Shown in pieces: positions 52,211-61,343 of a stretch of 64,000 nucleotides of DNA (its first letter is position 1; each line of letters begins with the position of its first letter). The position numbers were made by a program, and so were the translations under genes. The notes under the pieces are model-generated. The model was not told where the DNA came from. It did not search any database and saw nothing but the letters and a program-made list of their open reading frames with translations. Source of the stretch: Candidatus Poribacteria bacterium. Lineage in GTDB: Bacteria; Poribacteria; WGA-4E; WGA-3G. The DNA lies in NCBI GenBank assembly GCA_028821605.1, contig JAPPFM010000058.1, forward strand, positions 186,280 to 250,279, in the 5' to 3' direction.

Positions 52211-52699
52211 ATGGATGTACTAACAATGACAGATGATGAGGTTTACCAACTTGGAACCGAGGCACTCGCGAATAAACTCGGCATCGCGGGCGTGCCACGG
52301 TTTCTTAAGCAGATTCAACCGCTCACTGGTGATTACTCGATCGAACGGCATGAATGGCAGGATAATTTGCCAGATATAGACACTCTCGTCGAGCAAATTC
52401 GCCAAGCAAGTAAGGAAGAAGAAATCGAACGAAAACGCATATCCAAGCTGAAAACTTATATTTCTAAGAACGGAAAACCACTGGCAACACGTATCCAGCA
52501 AATCTCAGATGAAGACCTTTACAAACTCGGTCTTGAAGCACTTGTAGATAGGTTGAGTATTGCTGGAATGCCGCGGTTCATCCGGCTCTGTGCACCAGGG
52601 ACGGGTCCCTACGCTGTCGACAAGCACAAATCGTCCGAACGGAATATAGGACCGACTGTTCAAGAGGTCAAAAATGAACACTCGAGAAATGAAAAATGA
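52211..52699 (+). CDS. Partner of the PIN protein with an internal duplication
   Basis: 162 residues from the ATG at 52211, with AGGAG ten bases upstream; a TTG at 52205 is also possible. Two copies of one motif are visible: MTDDEVYQLGTEALANKLGI-type with AGVPRFL, and ISDEDLYKLGLEALVDRLSI-type with AGMPRFI, about 105 residues apart. Each is followed by a P-x-TG-x-Y segment. A charged helix joins them. I do not know the family; position suggests an antitoxin for the PIN protein. Its end overlaps the next gene's ATG. Confidence 0.65.
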   Translation: MDVLTMTDDEVYQLGTEALANKLGIAGVPRFLKQIQPLTGDYSIERHEWQDNLPDIDTLVEQIRQASKEEEIERKRISKLKTYISKNGKPLATRIQQISDEDLYKLGLEALVDRLSIAGMPRFIRLCAPGTGPYAVDKHKSSERNIGPTVQEVKNEHSRNEK

Positions 52700-53901
52700 G
52701 AAAAGTAACCCTCTCTTTGGTGACATGCCTCTTCATCTTTATAGAACTGAGCGTAAGCAGCGTGTCCGCGCAGTTTCAACCCGAATTCGGACAAGACCTC
52801 TTGGAAAAAAAATTTGAAAACTCTAAAACAGAATCTGCAAAACTCACACTCAATGCCCATTTTTCCAATACGTTTAACAATCACATCGAACTCGGCTTGA
52901 GTGTAGATCCTTACACGAGCAGCCTTGCCGGAGAAGAAGATCCGCAACTTGCAGGCTTGATTAACCGCCTCGGTGTTAACTTAGGCGGAGATTTGCCGAT
53001 AGCCGATAAACTCCGACTCAAATTACAATATACACCGCAAGTTGAAAACTATACTGGTGCTGAAGGAAAACTTAACGAATTTGACGCGTTCAGTAACATA
53101 TTCTTAACCGAACTTAGTTTCAAACCCCTTACAAGTTTACCACCATTCATTACCTCGTATCAGTTGCAACGTTTCGTGCGAACCTCTAACGTTTACAACA
53201 ACATAGAACAGCAGCTTGGTCTACGTTTTGGACGTGTGCTGGAATATAATCTACGTCTACACCGGTTCGATGATGAAGAAGCACGCAGAGAGGATTTCCT
53301 ACTTGTCGGTTCCACCAACCATAAGATGACATCGCGCATGGAATTTGGGCTTCTCAAACAGGTACTCAGCAAACTGGAATACGGGATAGAGCATGGCAGC
53401 TACCAAACCAATTTGAACAACCTTATTTTAGGTGTGACAGGACTGGACGACAATGAACGTCGAAAAGACTGGCGACATATCGGCTCCGCGAAACTCATAC
53501 AAGTAGCAACGGAAGGACTCATGTTTCAGGAAGAGGTTAACCTATTCCTGAATCGTTCCAACGTCGATTTCTTCAACTTCGTTAGCACCGAGATCGCAGC
53601 GAGTTCCTTTTATCGGTTTGATACCGGACGCTGGATACGACTCCGTCTCTCCAGACTGTGGGTGCAGTTTGAAGGCAGACAGATTCTTGACGAAACGGGA
53701 AACATTCCAGAAAATCCAATAAACCGTCGGGATACACAGATAGGCGGAAATGTGCAGGTGAACTGGCAATTTAATTCACATCTAACACTCAGCGCTGACT
53801 ATCAGATAACCCAAAACCAAACCAATGAAGCGGATCCGTTGCTTGACTTTCTCAACTATACACACACCATTACGACGCTCACGGTACGTGGAGAGTATTG
53901 A
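52696..53901 (+). CDS. Outer-membrane beta-barrel protein of unknown function
   Basis: 401 residues. The signal peptide MRKVTLSLVTCLFIFIELSVSSVSA is followed by regular amphipathic strands (LRLKLQYTPQVENYTG, FGRVLEYNLRLHRF, QVNWQFNSHLTLSADYQIT) and a C-terminal strand ending VRGEY. This pattern is that of an outer-membrane barrel. No specific family was recognised. The ATG overlaps the preceding stop by four bases (ATGA), so translation is coupled to the PIN-partner gene although a functional tie is unlikely. Confidence 0.75.
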   Translation: MRKVTLSLVTCLFIFIELSVSSVSAQFQPEFGQDLLEKKFENSKTESAKLTLNAHFSNTFNNHIELGLSVDPYTSSLAGEEDPQLAGLINRLGVNLGGDLPIADKLRLKLQYTPQVENYTGAEGKLNEFDAFSNIFLTELSFKPLTSLPPFITSYQLQRFVRTSNVYNNIEQQLGLRFGRVLEYNLRLHRFDDEEARREDFLLVGSTNHKMTSRMEFGLLKQVLSKLEYGIEHGSYQTNLNNLILGVTGLDDNERRKDWRHIGSAKLIQVATEGLMFQEEVNLFLNRSNVDFFNFVSTEIAASSFYRFDTGRWIRLRLSRLWVQFEGRQILDETGNIPENPINRRDTQIGGNVQVNWQFNSHLTLSADYQITQNQTNEADPLLDFLNYTHTITTLTVRGEY

Positions 53902-53945
53902 AGCAATCTGTGTATTTCCGAACCTCTGCTCGCTTCAGTGTGGTG

Positions 53946-55475
53946 TTATCGCTTGCCCTTAAAAAGTTTCAACTTCCCTTCCGATGCAATCAGTGTATAA
54001 CACCTCTCAATCGCATCAGCAACGATAGGTTCATCGGGAGTATCCCATAACAACAGATAATCCACATTGTCAGCGTAATCGCAGAGATCAATCCGCTCCG
54101 GTTGCCAGTGCACAACTTGCACCCATTCCTTCTCTTCTAACGGCGTTTCAAAATCTGCGTTGAATCGGATCGGAAAATAGTCAAACTGTATCTCATAGTT
54201 ACCGAGGTTGATGCATCCATTGTCAAGACAGTAGTAATTCGCCGCATTGACAAAGATGCCCACGCGCTCGGAGCTGCCCCTCGGATCAAAGTGAAGCGGG
54301 AGGATGACCTTATTCTTCTCAACCCGCTGCACAAACGCGTTAAACTCGCTTATCTCAACGTTGAGATTTCTGAAGAGAACGCTAACATAAACGATGTTAA
54401 CGAGTGCGAAAAACGTGACGACCGCTGTGAATACACGTTGCCACTGTTGCTTATCAAATCCACGGAACCACGCCAATATGACAAGGGTGGCTAAAATGGC
54501 AATCCTGTCGTTGACCCAACCGCCCGGACCGATAGAGTTTGGTAGGATAAAGTAGAGTCCGAAAAGCACACCAGCAAGACACAAGAACGCTTTCTGTCCA
54601 GTATGCGCTGCCGCCATCTCCGTCCTATTTCGCCAGATTGTTACAACACAGAGAAAGATTAAAAAAGCAGACACAGCAGCGGAGAGCCAACTCGGAGCCT
54701 CGGTGTAAGAGACCAGTACATGCATACCGATCAAGTTGGCGAAGAGTTCTCCGACCCTTCCGAGTCCAAACTCAGGCGGTTCGCCTGCCAATAGGTCAGA
54801 AGTAGGAAGGTAGGCAATAAGAAGTAGGGCTGCCGGTAGGAGATAGCATCCTGTAATGAGAATCCGTTTGAAGTCTCTCCTGAAATGGAACAGTGCCAGC
54901 AAAGCAATAGAGAACAAGATGAAAACATAAGAGATGAGGTGTGCGAAATAGGTGATAACGATGAGCAAGTTGAGTAGAACGATCCGTTTTCTGTTCATCT
55001 CGTCCTTGTGTTTCCACCAATAGCCGAGTGCAAGTAAAAAGAGAGGGACACTGACAGCGAAATTGTAGAACCCCATAAGAAAAAGGTAATTGTAGATAAA
55101 CGTAAAACTAAGTATGACGAGCGCATATCGTCCGCGCTGGACAGCGTTAAGGAAATAGTAGATTGCGAGCGGGAACAGGATAACATAGAGACTCAGAAAG
55201 ATTTTCTCGGCGATAAGCGGTGGAAAGACGAACATTAACATCGCCAACGAAAAGTGCGAAAGCCAGTTGGGAAAAGGATACCAGTTAATCTCGTAATAAT
55301 CACGAAATTCATATTCAGGGTTGCTGTATTCTGTTAGGATTTGGGAGTTATAGACGTGACTCACACCGTCTTGCGTCGGAAAATAAGGGAACAACCATAT
55401 CGGTAACAGATAGATAACAATTAACACACCGATCAAAAGCGAACACTTTGTATAGAAGCGAGAGAAGAACTCCAT
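53946..55475 (-). CDS. Polytopic membrane protein, glycosyltransferase-39-like layout
   Basis: 509 residues from the ATG at 55475, which has AAAGGA eight bases upstream; an ATG 15 bases earlier is in frame. About ten membrane spans begin with SLLIGVLIVIYLLPIWLFP. A periplasmic loop after span 1 (FPTQDGVSHVYNSQIL, with D in the place of the GT-C catalytic Asp) and the C-terminal soluble part (about 380-509) resemble GT-C-type glycosyltransferases of the Arn/PMT kind. I infer lipid-linked sugar transfer at the periplasmic face, with low certainty on substrate. It converges with the barrel gene. Confidence 0.7.
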   Translation of the reverse strand: MEFFSRFYTKCSLLIGVLIVIYLLPIWLFPYFPTQDGVSHVYNSQILTEYSNPEYEFRDYYEINWYPFPNWLSHFSLAMLMFVFPPLIAEKIFLSLYVILFPLAIYYFLNAVQRGRYALVILSFTFIYNYLFLMGFYNFAVSVPLFLLALGYWWKHKDEMNRKRIVLLNLLIVITYFAHLISYVFILFSIALLALFHFRRDFKRILITGCYLLPAALLLIAYLPTSDLLAGEPPEFGLGRVGELFANLIGMHVLVSYTEAPSWLSAAVSAFLIFLCVVTIWRNRTEMAAAHTGQKAFLCLAGVLFGLYFILPNSIGPGGWVNDRIAILATLVILAWFRGFDKQQWQRVFTAVVTFFALVNIVYVSVLFRNLNVEISEFNAFVQRVEKNKVILPLHFDPRGSSERVGIFVNAANYYCLDNGCINLGNYEIQFDYFPIRFNADFETPLEEKEWVQVVHWQPERIDLCDYADNVDYLLLWDTPDEPIVADAIERCYTLIASEGKLKLFKGKR

Positions 55476-55585
55476 TGTTTTTCCTTTCATCCCAAACTTA
55501 GGCGTTGAAATTTTCAGGACTTCAGTTATAATGTTATCATGTCTTTGTATTTTGGCGTTAGCATTTTTAGATTGGAGAACATTTC

Positions 55586-56920
55586 ATGACCATAGACCAA
55601 GTTGAACGTTTCGTCGAAGAGAACGGGATTGAATTTTTTCTCTGCTCTTTTGTAGAAATGAGCGGGACCCCGAAAGGAAAGGTTATCCCATCCACACATC
55701 TTGAGGACATGGCAGAAGAGGGCGCAGGTTTCGGCGGCTTTGCCGCAGGCGAGATAGGGCAATACCCACACGATCCGGAGATGGCGAGCATCCCCGATTT
55801 TAATTCGTTGACAATCGTCCCCTGGCGGAAAAATTTAGCGTGGGTAGCAGGGGATATGTTCGTCGAAGGTAAGTCGTGGCACTACTGTCCGAGGACTATC
55901 CTGCGACAGCAATTAGAAAAAACAAGAGAAATGGGTTACGTCTTCAATGTCGGTATTGAGGCGGAATTTATGCTTTTGAAGCAGGACGAGACAGGGCAAT
56001 ACACGCCATGGGATAAACTCGATACTTTAGATAAACCGTGTTACGATCTAAGAGCGTTGCACCGCAATCTTGATATGATGACAACGCTTATTAAATATAT
56101 GCAAGAATTGGAGTGGGAACCCTACGCAAACGACCACGAAGATGGAACGTGCCAGTTTGAGACGAACTGGACCTATTCGGATGCCCTTACAACAGCTGAT
56201 CGGCATACCTTTTTCAAGTGGATGGTTAAAACGATCGCTGAGGAACGAGGATTATTGGCAACATTTATGCCGAAGCCGTTCACCAACCTGACGGGTAACG
56301 GCGCACATTTCCACATGAGTCTCTGGGATACGGCAAATCAGACGAACCTATTCCTTGATGAGAACGATAAAAACGGCTTGTCCCAACTTGCCTACTGGTT
56401 CACAGGTGGTGTTCTGAAACATGCGAAAGCGGTCACGGCGGTCACAAATCCGCTTGTGAATAGCTACAAACGTTTGGTTCGTAGACCACCGCGTTCCGGT
56501 TCATCATGGGCACCCGTTTACGTCACCTACGGTGCTAACAATCGGACGCAGATGGTCCGGATCCCGGCACCGGGGCGCATCGAAAATCGATTAAGTGATG
56601 GTGCCGCAAATCCTTATCTGGCAGCGACGGTACTGCTTGCAGCCGGATTAGACGGTATTGAGAATCAGATAGATCCCGGCGTGCAAAACGAGGACAACCT
56701 TTACGAGGTCCCGGAAGATGAATTGCAGCGACGGGGTATTGGTGCCTTGCCAACGACACTCAGCGAAGCCGTAGACGCGCTTGAAGAAGACGAAGTCATC
56801 AAAAACGCGCTTGGGAACGAATATGCTGACTACTACATTCAGGTCAAACGTGAGGAATGGCGAAACTACCATTGGAGCATCAGCCAGTGGGAAACGGCCA
56901 ACTATTTGGAGGTTTATTGA
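55586..56920 (+). CDS. Glutamine synthetase family ligase, type III-like (GlnT group)
   Basis: 444 residues of glutamine synthetase fold: N-terminal beta-grasp domain (FFLCSFVEMSGTPKGK), then the catalytic domain with VGIEAEFMLL (metal Glu), GNGAHFHMSLWD (His and metal site), NSYKRLVRRPPRSGSSWAPVYV and the late NRTQMVRIPAPGRIENRLSDGAANPYLA. The spacing fits the shorter glutamine-synthetase-like ligases such as glutamate-methylamine ligase rather than the housekeeping type I enzyme. It would join glutamate and ammonia or an amine using ATP in the cytosol. The substrate cannot be settled from sequence. Confidence 0.85.
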   Translation: MTIDQVERFVEENGIEFFLCSFVEMSGTPKGKVIPSTHLEDMAEEGAGFGGFAAGEIGQYPHDPEMASIPDFNSLTIVPWRKNLAWVAGDMFVEGKSWHYCPRTILRQQLEKTREMGYVFNVGIEAEFMLLKQDETGQYTPWDKLDTLDKPCYDLRALHRNLDMMTTLIKYMQELEWEPYANDHEDGTCQFETNWTYSDALTTADRHTFFKWMVKTIAEERGLLATFMPKPFTNLTGNGAHFHMSLWDTANQTNLFLDENDKNGLSQLAYWFTGGVLKHAKAVTAVTNPLVNSYKRLVRRPPRSGSSWAPVYVTYGANNRTQMVRIPAPGRIENRLSDGAANPYLAATVLLAAGLDGIENQIDPGVQNEDNLYEVPEDELQRRGIGALPTTLSEAVDALEEDEVIKNALGNEYADYYIQVKREEWRNYHWSISQWETANYLEVY

Positions 56921-56957
56921 TGTTGGGAACAACTGGCTTGTCTCTACGTAAAGAATC

Positions 56958-56972
56958 GCGAGCACAGCTCGC
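56958..56972. repeat. Short hairpin GCGAGC/GCTCGC
   Basis: GCGAGC and GCTCGC pair around ACA, followed by TCCTACAG. It is of the same general type as the other small intergenic palindromes. Confidence 0.5.
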
Positions 56973-57012
56973 TCCTACAGAAAGAGGATCCGTTGGTACA
57001 AAGGAATAATTG

Positions 57013-58170
57013 ATGAGAATTTTATTCAGACTGTTCGGTCTCGTACTTGTATGTTTGTCCATTATTTACATGGTGAGTTGCGGACAGCGTGAAGAAGATA
57101 ATGAGGTTGACGCAATCGCATTGGTGAGTGCGGAACCACCAGTTGGAAGTACTGTCAAGACAAACGGAACTATCACTGTTACTTTTGACGGTGTTCCAAG
57201 CAACCTATCAGTAAATGTAGGTGTCGTAAAACAATTAGGTACAACGGTTACAATCTCCGGTCCCTTCACCCCGGGTCCACTCTCGCTATCAATTACGTGG
57301 TCGGATGGGGCTCAAACACTCACCTATACCGTCGCAACATCTACCTCTTCAACGACTGATTTGTCCCCCGAACCTGAACCGGAAATTATCCCTGAACCCG
57401 AACCGATTATTCCAGAGGGAATGGTCCTGATTCCAGAAGGTGAATTCCAAATGGGCAGCAACGACGGGAACGCTGATAACGATGAACAGCCGGTGCACAA
57501 AGTTCACCTCGACGCGTTTTACATAGACGTAAACGAGGTAACCAACGGAGAATTTAAGGATTTTCTCCTTGCGAACCCCGCGTGGCAAAAAGACCGCATC
57601 GATGCAAAATTTCGCGACGCTAATTACCTACAAGACTGGAATGGGAATAACTTTCCGCTTGGGGAACGGGACCATCCCGTACGCTATGTAAGCTGGTACG
57701 CGGCAATGGCTTACGCAGTTTGGGTAGATAAGCGTTTACCGACAGAAGCAGAATGGGAGAAAGCGGCACGCGGTGGATTAGAAAGGAAACAGTATCCGTG
57801 GGGCAACGGCATTAATCTTAACAGGGCAAACTACGGTAAGCATCTTGGCGAGACGACCCCTATCGGCGAATATCCTCCGAACGACTACGGTGTGCATGAC
57901 ATCGCAGGGAACGTATGGGAGTGGTGCCTTGACGAATATCAAGCCGACTTCTACGCCAACTCTCCCCGTCGAAACCCCACCGCAGGTGCGAAGAATGTCG
58001 AAGAAATTGTCAACAATTTTGAAAACATTGTAGATTTCCGCGTCCTGCGCGGTGGTGGATGGAACAGCAATCCTGAGTGGTTGCGTGCCTCAAATCGCCA
58101 CGGGACAAGTCCGGCTTATGCTGGTATCGGTGCCCTCGGGTTTCGTTGTGCGAAAAGCGTATCCCCCTAA
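57013..58170 (+). CDS. Lipoprotein with formylglycine-generating-enzyme-like (SUMF1) domain
   Basis: 385 residues from the ATG at 57013, with AAGGAA upstream. The hydrophobic leader ends in a lipobox (MVSC), then an Ig-like domain (about 28-105), a proline/glutamate linker of EPEPEP repeats, and the SUMF1/FGE domain from PEGMVLIPEGEFQMGSNDGN to the C-terminus. Family blocks seen include FYIDVNEVTNGEFKDFL, RLPTEAEWEKAARGG, YGVHDIAGNVWEWCLDEY and RVLRGGGWNS. The paired Cys of true FGE are not evident except the late C in FRCAKS, so this may be a binding or structural relative on the cell surface. Confidence 0.85.
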   Translation: MRILFRLFGLVLVCLSIIYMVSCGQREEDNEVDAIALVSAEPPVGSTVKTNGTITVTFDGVPSNLSVNVGVVKQLGTTVTISGPFTPGPLSLSITWSDGAQTLTYTVATSTSSTTDLSPEPEPEIIPEPEPIIPEGMVLIPEGEFQMGSNDGNADNDEQPVHKVHLDAFYIDVNEVTNGEFKDFLLANPAWQKDRIDAKFRDANYLQDWNGNNFPLGERDHPVRYVSWYAAMAYAVWVDKRLPTEAEWEKAARGGLERKQYPWGNGINLNRANYGKHLGETTPIGEYPPNDYGVHDIAGNVWEWCLDEYQADFYANSPRRNPTAGAKNVEEIVNNFENIVDFRVLRGGGWNSNPEWLRASNRHGTSPAYAGIGALGFRCAKSVSP

Positions 58171-58185
58171 CACACAAGAAAATAA

Positions 58186-58245
58186 GGGAAGAATGGAAGG
58201 AACACTCTCTTCCACTCTTCCAATTCTTCCATCCTTCTTCCTCTT
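58186..58245. repeat. TTGGAAG-heptad inverted repeat, copy 2
   Basis: GGGAAGAATGGAAGGAACAC on the left and CTTCCACTCTTCCAATTCTT followed by CCATCCTTC on the right: the same heptad units as at 45447. It lies between the convergent SUMF1-like and subtilase genes. Confidence 0.6.
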
Positions 58246-58253
58246 TAGGAGGT

Positions 58254-61200
58254 TCACTTCCGTATCAACATTTTCCGCGTCGCCGTGAAATCACCGGCAG
58301 TGAATGTGTAAAAATAGAGACCGCTTGCCACGGGTTCACCGAACGCATTTCTACCCTCCCAATACGCCGCACGACTTTTGCTTTGGTAGATACCCGCAGC
58401 CTGATGCCCCAATGCCAACGTCCGAACCAACTTCCCATCCACTGAATAGATCGACACGGTGACATCTGCAGGCTCTGACAACTGATACGGGATCCATGTC
58501 TCTGGGTTGAACGGATTCGGGTAGTTTGGCAGGAGTGCGGTTTCTGGCGGAATCACGCGTGCGAGAAGTTGTTCCAGTATTGCAAGGCCTCGAAGGAAGT
58601 TGGGATCCGTGTGCCCCATCCGCTTGGCTCCCGATAGCCACTGTTGAACTGTCTCCAGCGTGGCACCGGAAAAGTTCGGAGCTGCCGGAGCACCGGGTGC
58701 ATCCTTTAATTCTACGGCGATGAGTGCCATATCGTCAAGGTCAACATCTCCATCGCCGTCAACATCTTGTACGTATACGCCAGTTGCATTCAACATCTTG
58801 GCAACATCCAAAAGATCGACAACGTTGATAACACCGTCGCAACTAACATCTAACGCTTCAATGTCTACAGTACTCAGTGAACCTGGGTCGGTCAAAGACC
58901 TGATTGGATGTATCGATGCCCCTGTAAAGGTGACAGAACTTTCTGACTTATTGATAACATCAAGATAAAATGGGCCCTCTTGAACAACAGGAGAAAGAAG
59001 TCTCATAATTTTTTCGTAATCCAACCCAGTCTCCTTCACTGCCCCGGCAGGGCTTCCATTTGCGTGTGAGAGAGCCAAATCTAAATCATGGGCACTGTTC
59101 TCCCATGAAATAGCAACGGTGAGAGAAACACGGTTTGCATTCGGATAAGCGTTTTCAGCATTTAAGAATAGACCGCGAAACCAAGATCCGACCAGGCGCG
59201 GGGTAATTTTAAAGCGCACTGTCTTCCCAGAAGCCACTATGCCACCGAAGATGATATTATCCGCTTTGACGAGCCCCGCCCCGTAAGCGTGATTCGGAGT
59301 CGTCGGAGTCGTTGGAATGCTACCAATACCTCTTTCAGCACCGCGGACGATCGCGGATTTAACCTCGTCTGGGCTAAAATTCCATTTGCCCTCGCGATTT
59401 TTCCCAACAGCATCGAGAATTAATGCCGCAACGCCTGCCACATGAGGAGCAGCCATGCTAGTGCCTGTGCCATGTCGATAGGGGGCATCTACCTGTTCAG
59501 TGAGTCCTGTTGAACAAATAGCTGTCCCTGGTGCTACCACATCTGGCTTAATAATCTCTACGCTGCGACTGCTGCGACTCTGGATAGAATGACCTTGACT
59601 CGAAGTATGCCACAACGTATTACTATAGTCCACGTTACCAACCGTGATCGCTTTCCTGCTGTAAGGGAAGCTAGCAATCGTTCCCCTTGAATCAGGCGTT
59701 TTAAATTCATGTTCCTCGTCCACCCACACCTCATAAGACTGCGGCTGCCCGCCTTGACCGCTATATCCCTCTACTTGAACGGTAAATGATAAGGAGTGAG
59801 GATTATTTTCAGGTTGATACGAGCACTTCACCTGTTCATAAAAATTTCCGGCGTATTTTGTCTTACGCTTCAAAAATCCACGATGACTACGCGATGCACA
59901 GACTTCTTGACCATTATTATCCAGAATTGCTAAATCTAAATCATTCGCCTCGTTATTCCATATCAGGGTAACCTTAAAGTTATATTCACCACCAATATCC
60001 CAATCAACTTCAAGATCGTGATGTGCGATAGGGATAGGGTTTGGGTTTGGGGAAAGTGTAAAACGCCCACTATCGCGTAACTGCCCTTCGTTACCGGCAG
60101 CTATAACAACGACGGTACCGTTACTGACAACCCTATCAACGAGTCGAGAGACTGGATCTCTCCCATCCCAACCGTAAGTCCAAGAGTCACCACTTCCTAT
60201 ACTCATGTTGATAACGTCAGCCTTATGCTTGGCACGAGGAATGCGAGTGCGAACACTCCACCTAATTGCATCGTCAACAACGGAAAGATTAGCAGTAAGT
60301 ACTAAATCTGCTATTATCTCTCCATACGATAAATCCAGCACTTTAGCATCAAGGAAATTAACTTCTGGGGCAACCCCAGTCATCCCAATGCCATCGGCTG
60401 CCGCGCCAATAATACCCGCGACATGAGTGCCGTGGTCACTATCTTTCTTACCCAGGTCCTTACCGTCTCTAACATCTCCAAGTTTGTATCTCGCATCCTT
60501 AACCCGATTTTCAAACTCGGGGTGCCCACCATCTATACCGTCGTCAATAACAGCAACATAAACGCCTTTCCCCGTAACGCCAAGGCCCGTCGGACGGGGT
60601 TTATGAATCCTATCCGCCCCGATCTGCTGTAGTCTGCTCCATTGTAATTTCGCTTTACTATCCGGCCATATCTCCGAGACGAAGGGTTGCCTAATTAGAG
60701 CAGCGAGATTTTTAACTGGAATTACAATGCATGCCCCCTTAATAATGTCGTAAGTAGAACGGACCTCACCTCCTAAACCGAGAACCGCAGAAATTTCACC
60801 GATGCCCAAAGGGGCATCCGACATAATAATGACAGAGATATGCTTTTGCGCGATAAAATCCTGGATAATCTCCGAAGCGGTTTCGTGGAGAGTAGGCGGC
60901 TTATCGCCAGCAATTATTGAGGAACTTTGACTCGGCGAACCAAAGTCCGACGAGTCACCAAAATCAATAGTGTGCACAATTTTCCCGAATCGCTCTCGGA
61001 GTTGGGAATGAATCGCCGTTTGGATTTCTAATAGCACGGGGCCCCGTAGTTTCCGGTAGTCCTGTTCAGTGAGGGTGCCGAGGTTCAAACCGTGTGCGAT
61101 TTCTTCTTCAACGACTCCAAACGCCGCTTTGCTCCGTAAGATCTCATCTGTGATATGGAGGGTACCAACGCGATCCGGGTTCGCCTCTCCTAAACTCGCA

Positions 61201-61259
61201 GTAAGAAGCATTAGAAGGGTGATACTCAAAACGATTGTGAAGACGGATGTTTTTTTCAA
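58254..61259 (-). CDS. Secreted subtilisin-like serine protease with dockerin and FlgD-like C-terminus
   Basis: 1001 residues from a TTG at 61259 with a strong AAGGAGGA upstream. Signal peptide (MKKTSVFTIVLSITLLMLLTASLGEA), a prodomain-like region to about 220, then peptidase S8: Asp 239 in VAVIDDGIDGGHP, His 276 in DHGTHVAG, Asn 390 in AAGNEG and Ser 601 in GTSMAAPHVAG. The catalytic triad is complete. A beta-rich domain is inserted between the His and Ser blocks (about 400-520). Beyond the protease lies a beta domain, dockerin-like calcium repeats (DGVINVVDLLDVAK, DGDGDVDLDDMAL) and the FlgD-like tail with LLPNYPNPFNPETWIPYQLS. It should be exported and displayed or secreted. Confidence 0.93.
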   Translation of the reverse strand: MKKTSVFTIVLSITLLMLLTASLGEANPDRVGTLHITDEILRSKAAFGVVEEEIAHGLNLGTLTEQDYRKLRGPVLLEIQTAIHSQLRERFGKIVHTIDFGDSSDFGSPSQSSSIIAGDKPPTLHETASEIIQDFIAQKHISVIIMSDAPLGIGEISAVLGLGGEVRSTYDIIKGACIVIPVKNLAALIRQPFVSEIWPDSKAKLQWSRLQQIGADRIHKPRPTGLGVTGKGVYVAVIDDGIDGGHPEFENRVKDARYKLGDVRDGKDLGKKDSDHGTHVAGIIGAAADGIGMTGVAPEVNFLDAKVLDLSYGEIIADLVLTANLSVVDDAIRWSVRTRIPRAKHKADVINMSIGSGDSWTYGWDGRDPVSRLVDRVVSNGTVVVIAAGNEGQLRDSGRFTLSPNPNPIPIAHHDLEVDWDIGGEYNFKVTLIWNNEANDLDLAILDNNGQEVCASRSHRGFLKRKTKYAGNFYEQVKCSYQPENNPHSLSFTVQVEGYSGQGGQPQSYEVWVDEEHEFKTPDSRGTIASFPYSRKAITVGNVDYSNTLWHTSSQGHSIQSRSSRSVEIIKPDVVAPGTAICSTGLTEQVDAPYRHGTGTSMAAPHVAGVAALILDAVGKNREGKWNFSPDEVKSAIVRGAERGIGSIPTTPTTPNHAYGAGLVKADNIIFGGIVASGKTVRFKITPRLVGSWFRGLFLNAENAYPNANRVSLTVAISWENSAHDLDLALSHANGSPAGAVKETGLDYEKIMRLLSPVVQEGPFYLDVINKSESSVTFTGASIHPIRSLTDPGSLSTVDIEALDVSCDGVINVVDLLDVAKMLNATGVYVQDVDGDGDVDLDDMALIAVELKDAPGAPAAPNFSGATLETVQQWLSGAKRMGHTDPNFLRGLAILEQLLARVIPPETALLPNYPNPFNPETWIPYQLSEPADVTVSIYSVDGKLVRTLALGHQAAGIYQSKSRAAYWEGRNAFGEPVASGLYFYTFTAGDFTATRKMLIRK

Positions 61260-61343
61260 GATTTATTCCTCCTTAGTTCTATAGAGCGATGGCTCGGAAG
61301 CCAATAAACATTAGCATCCCAACTATCATAAGGTCTTATGATA

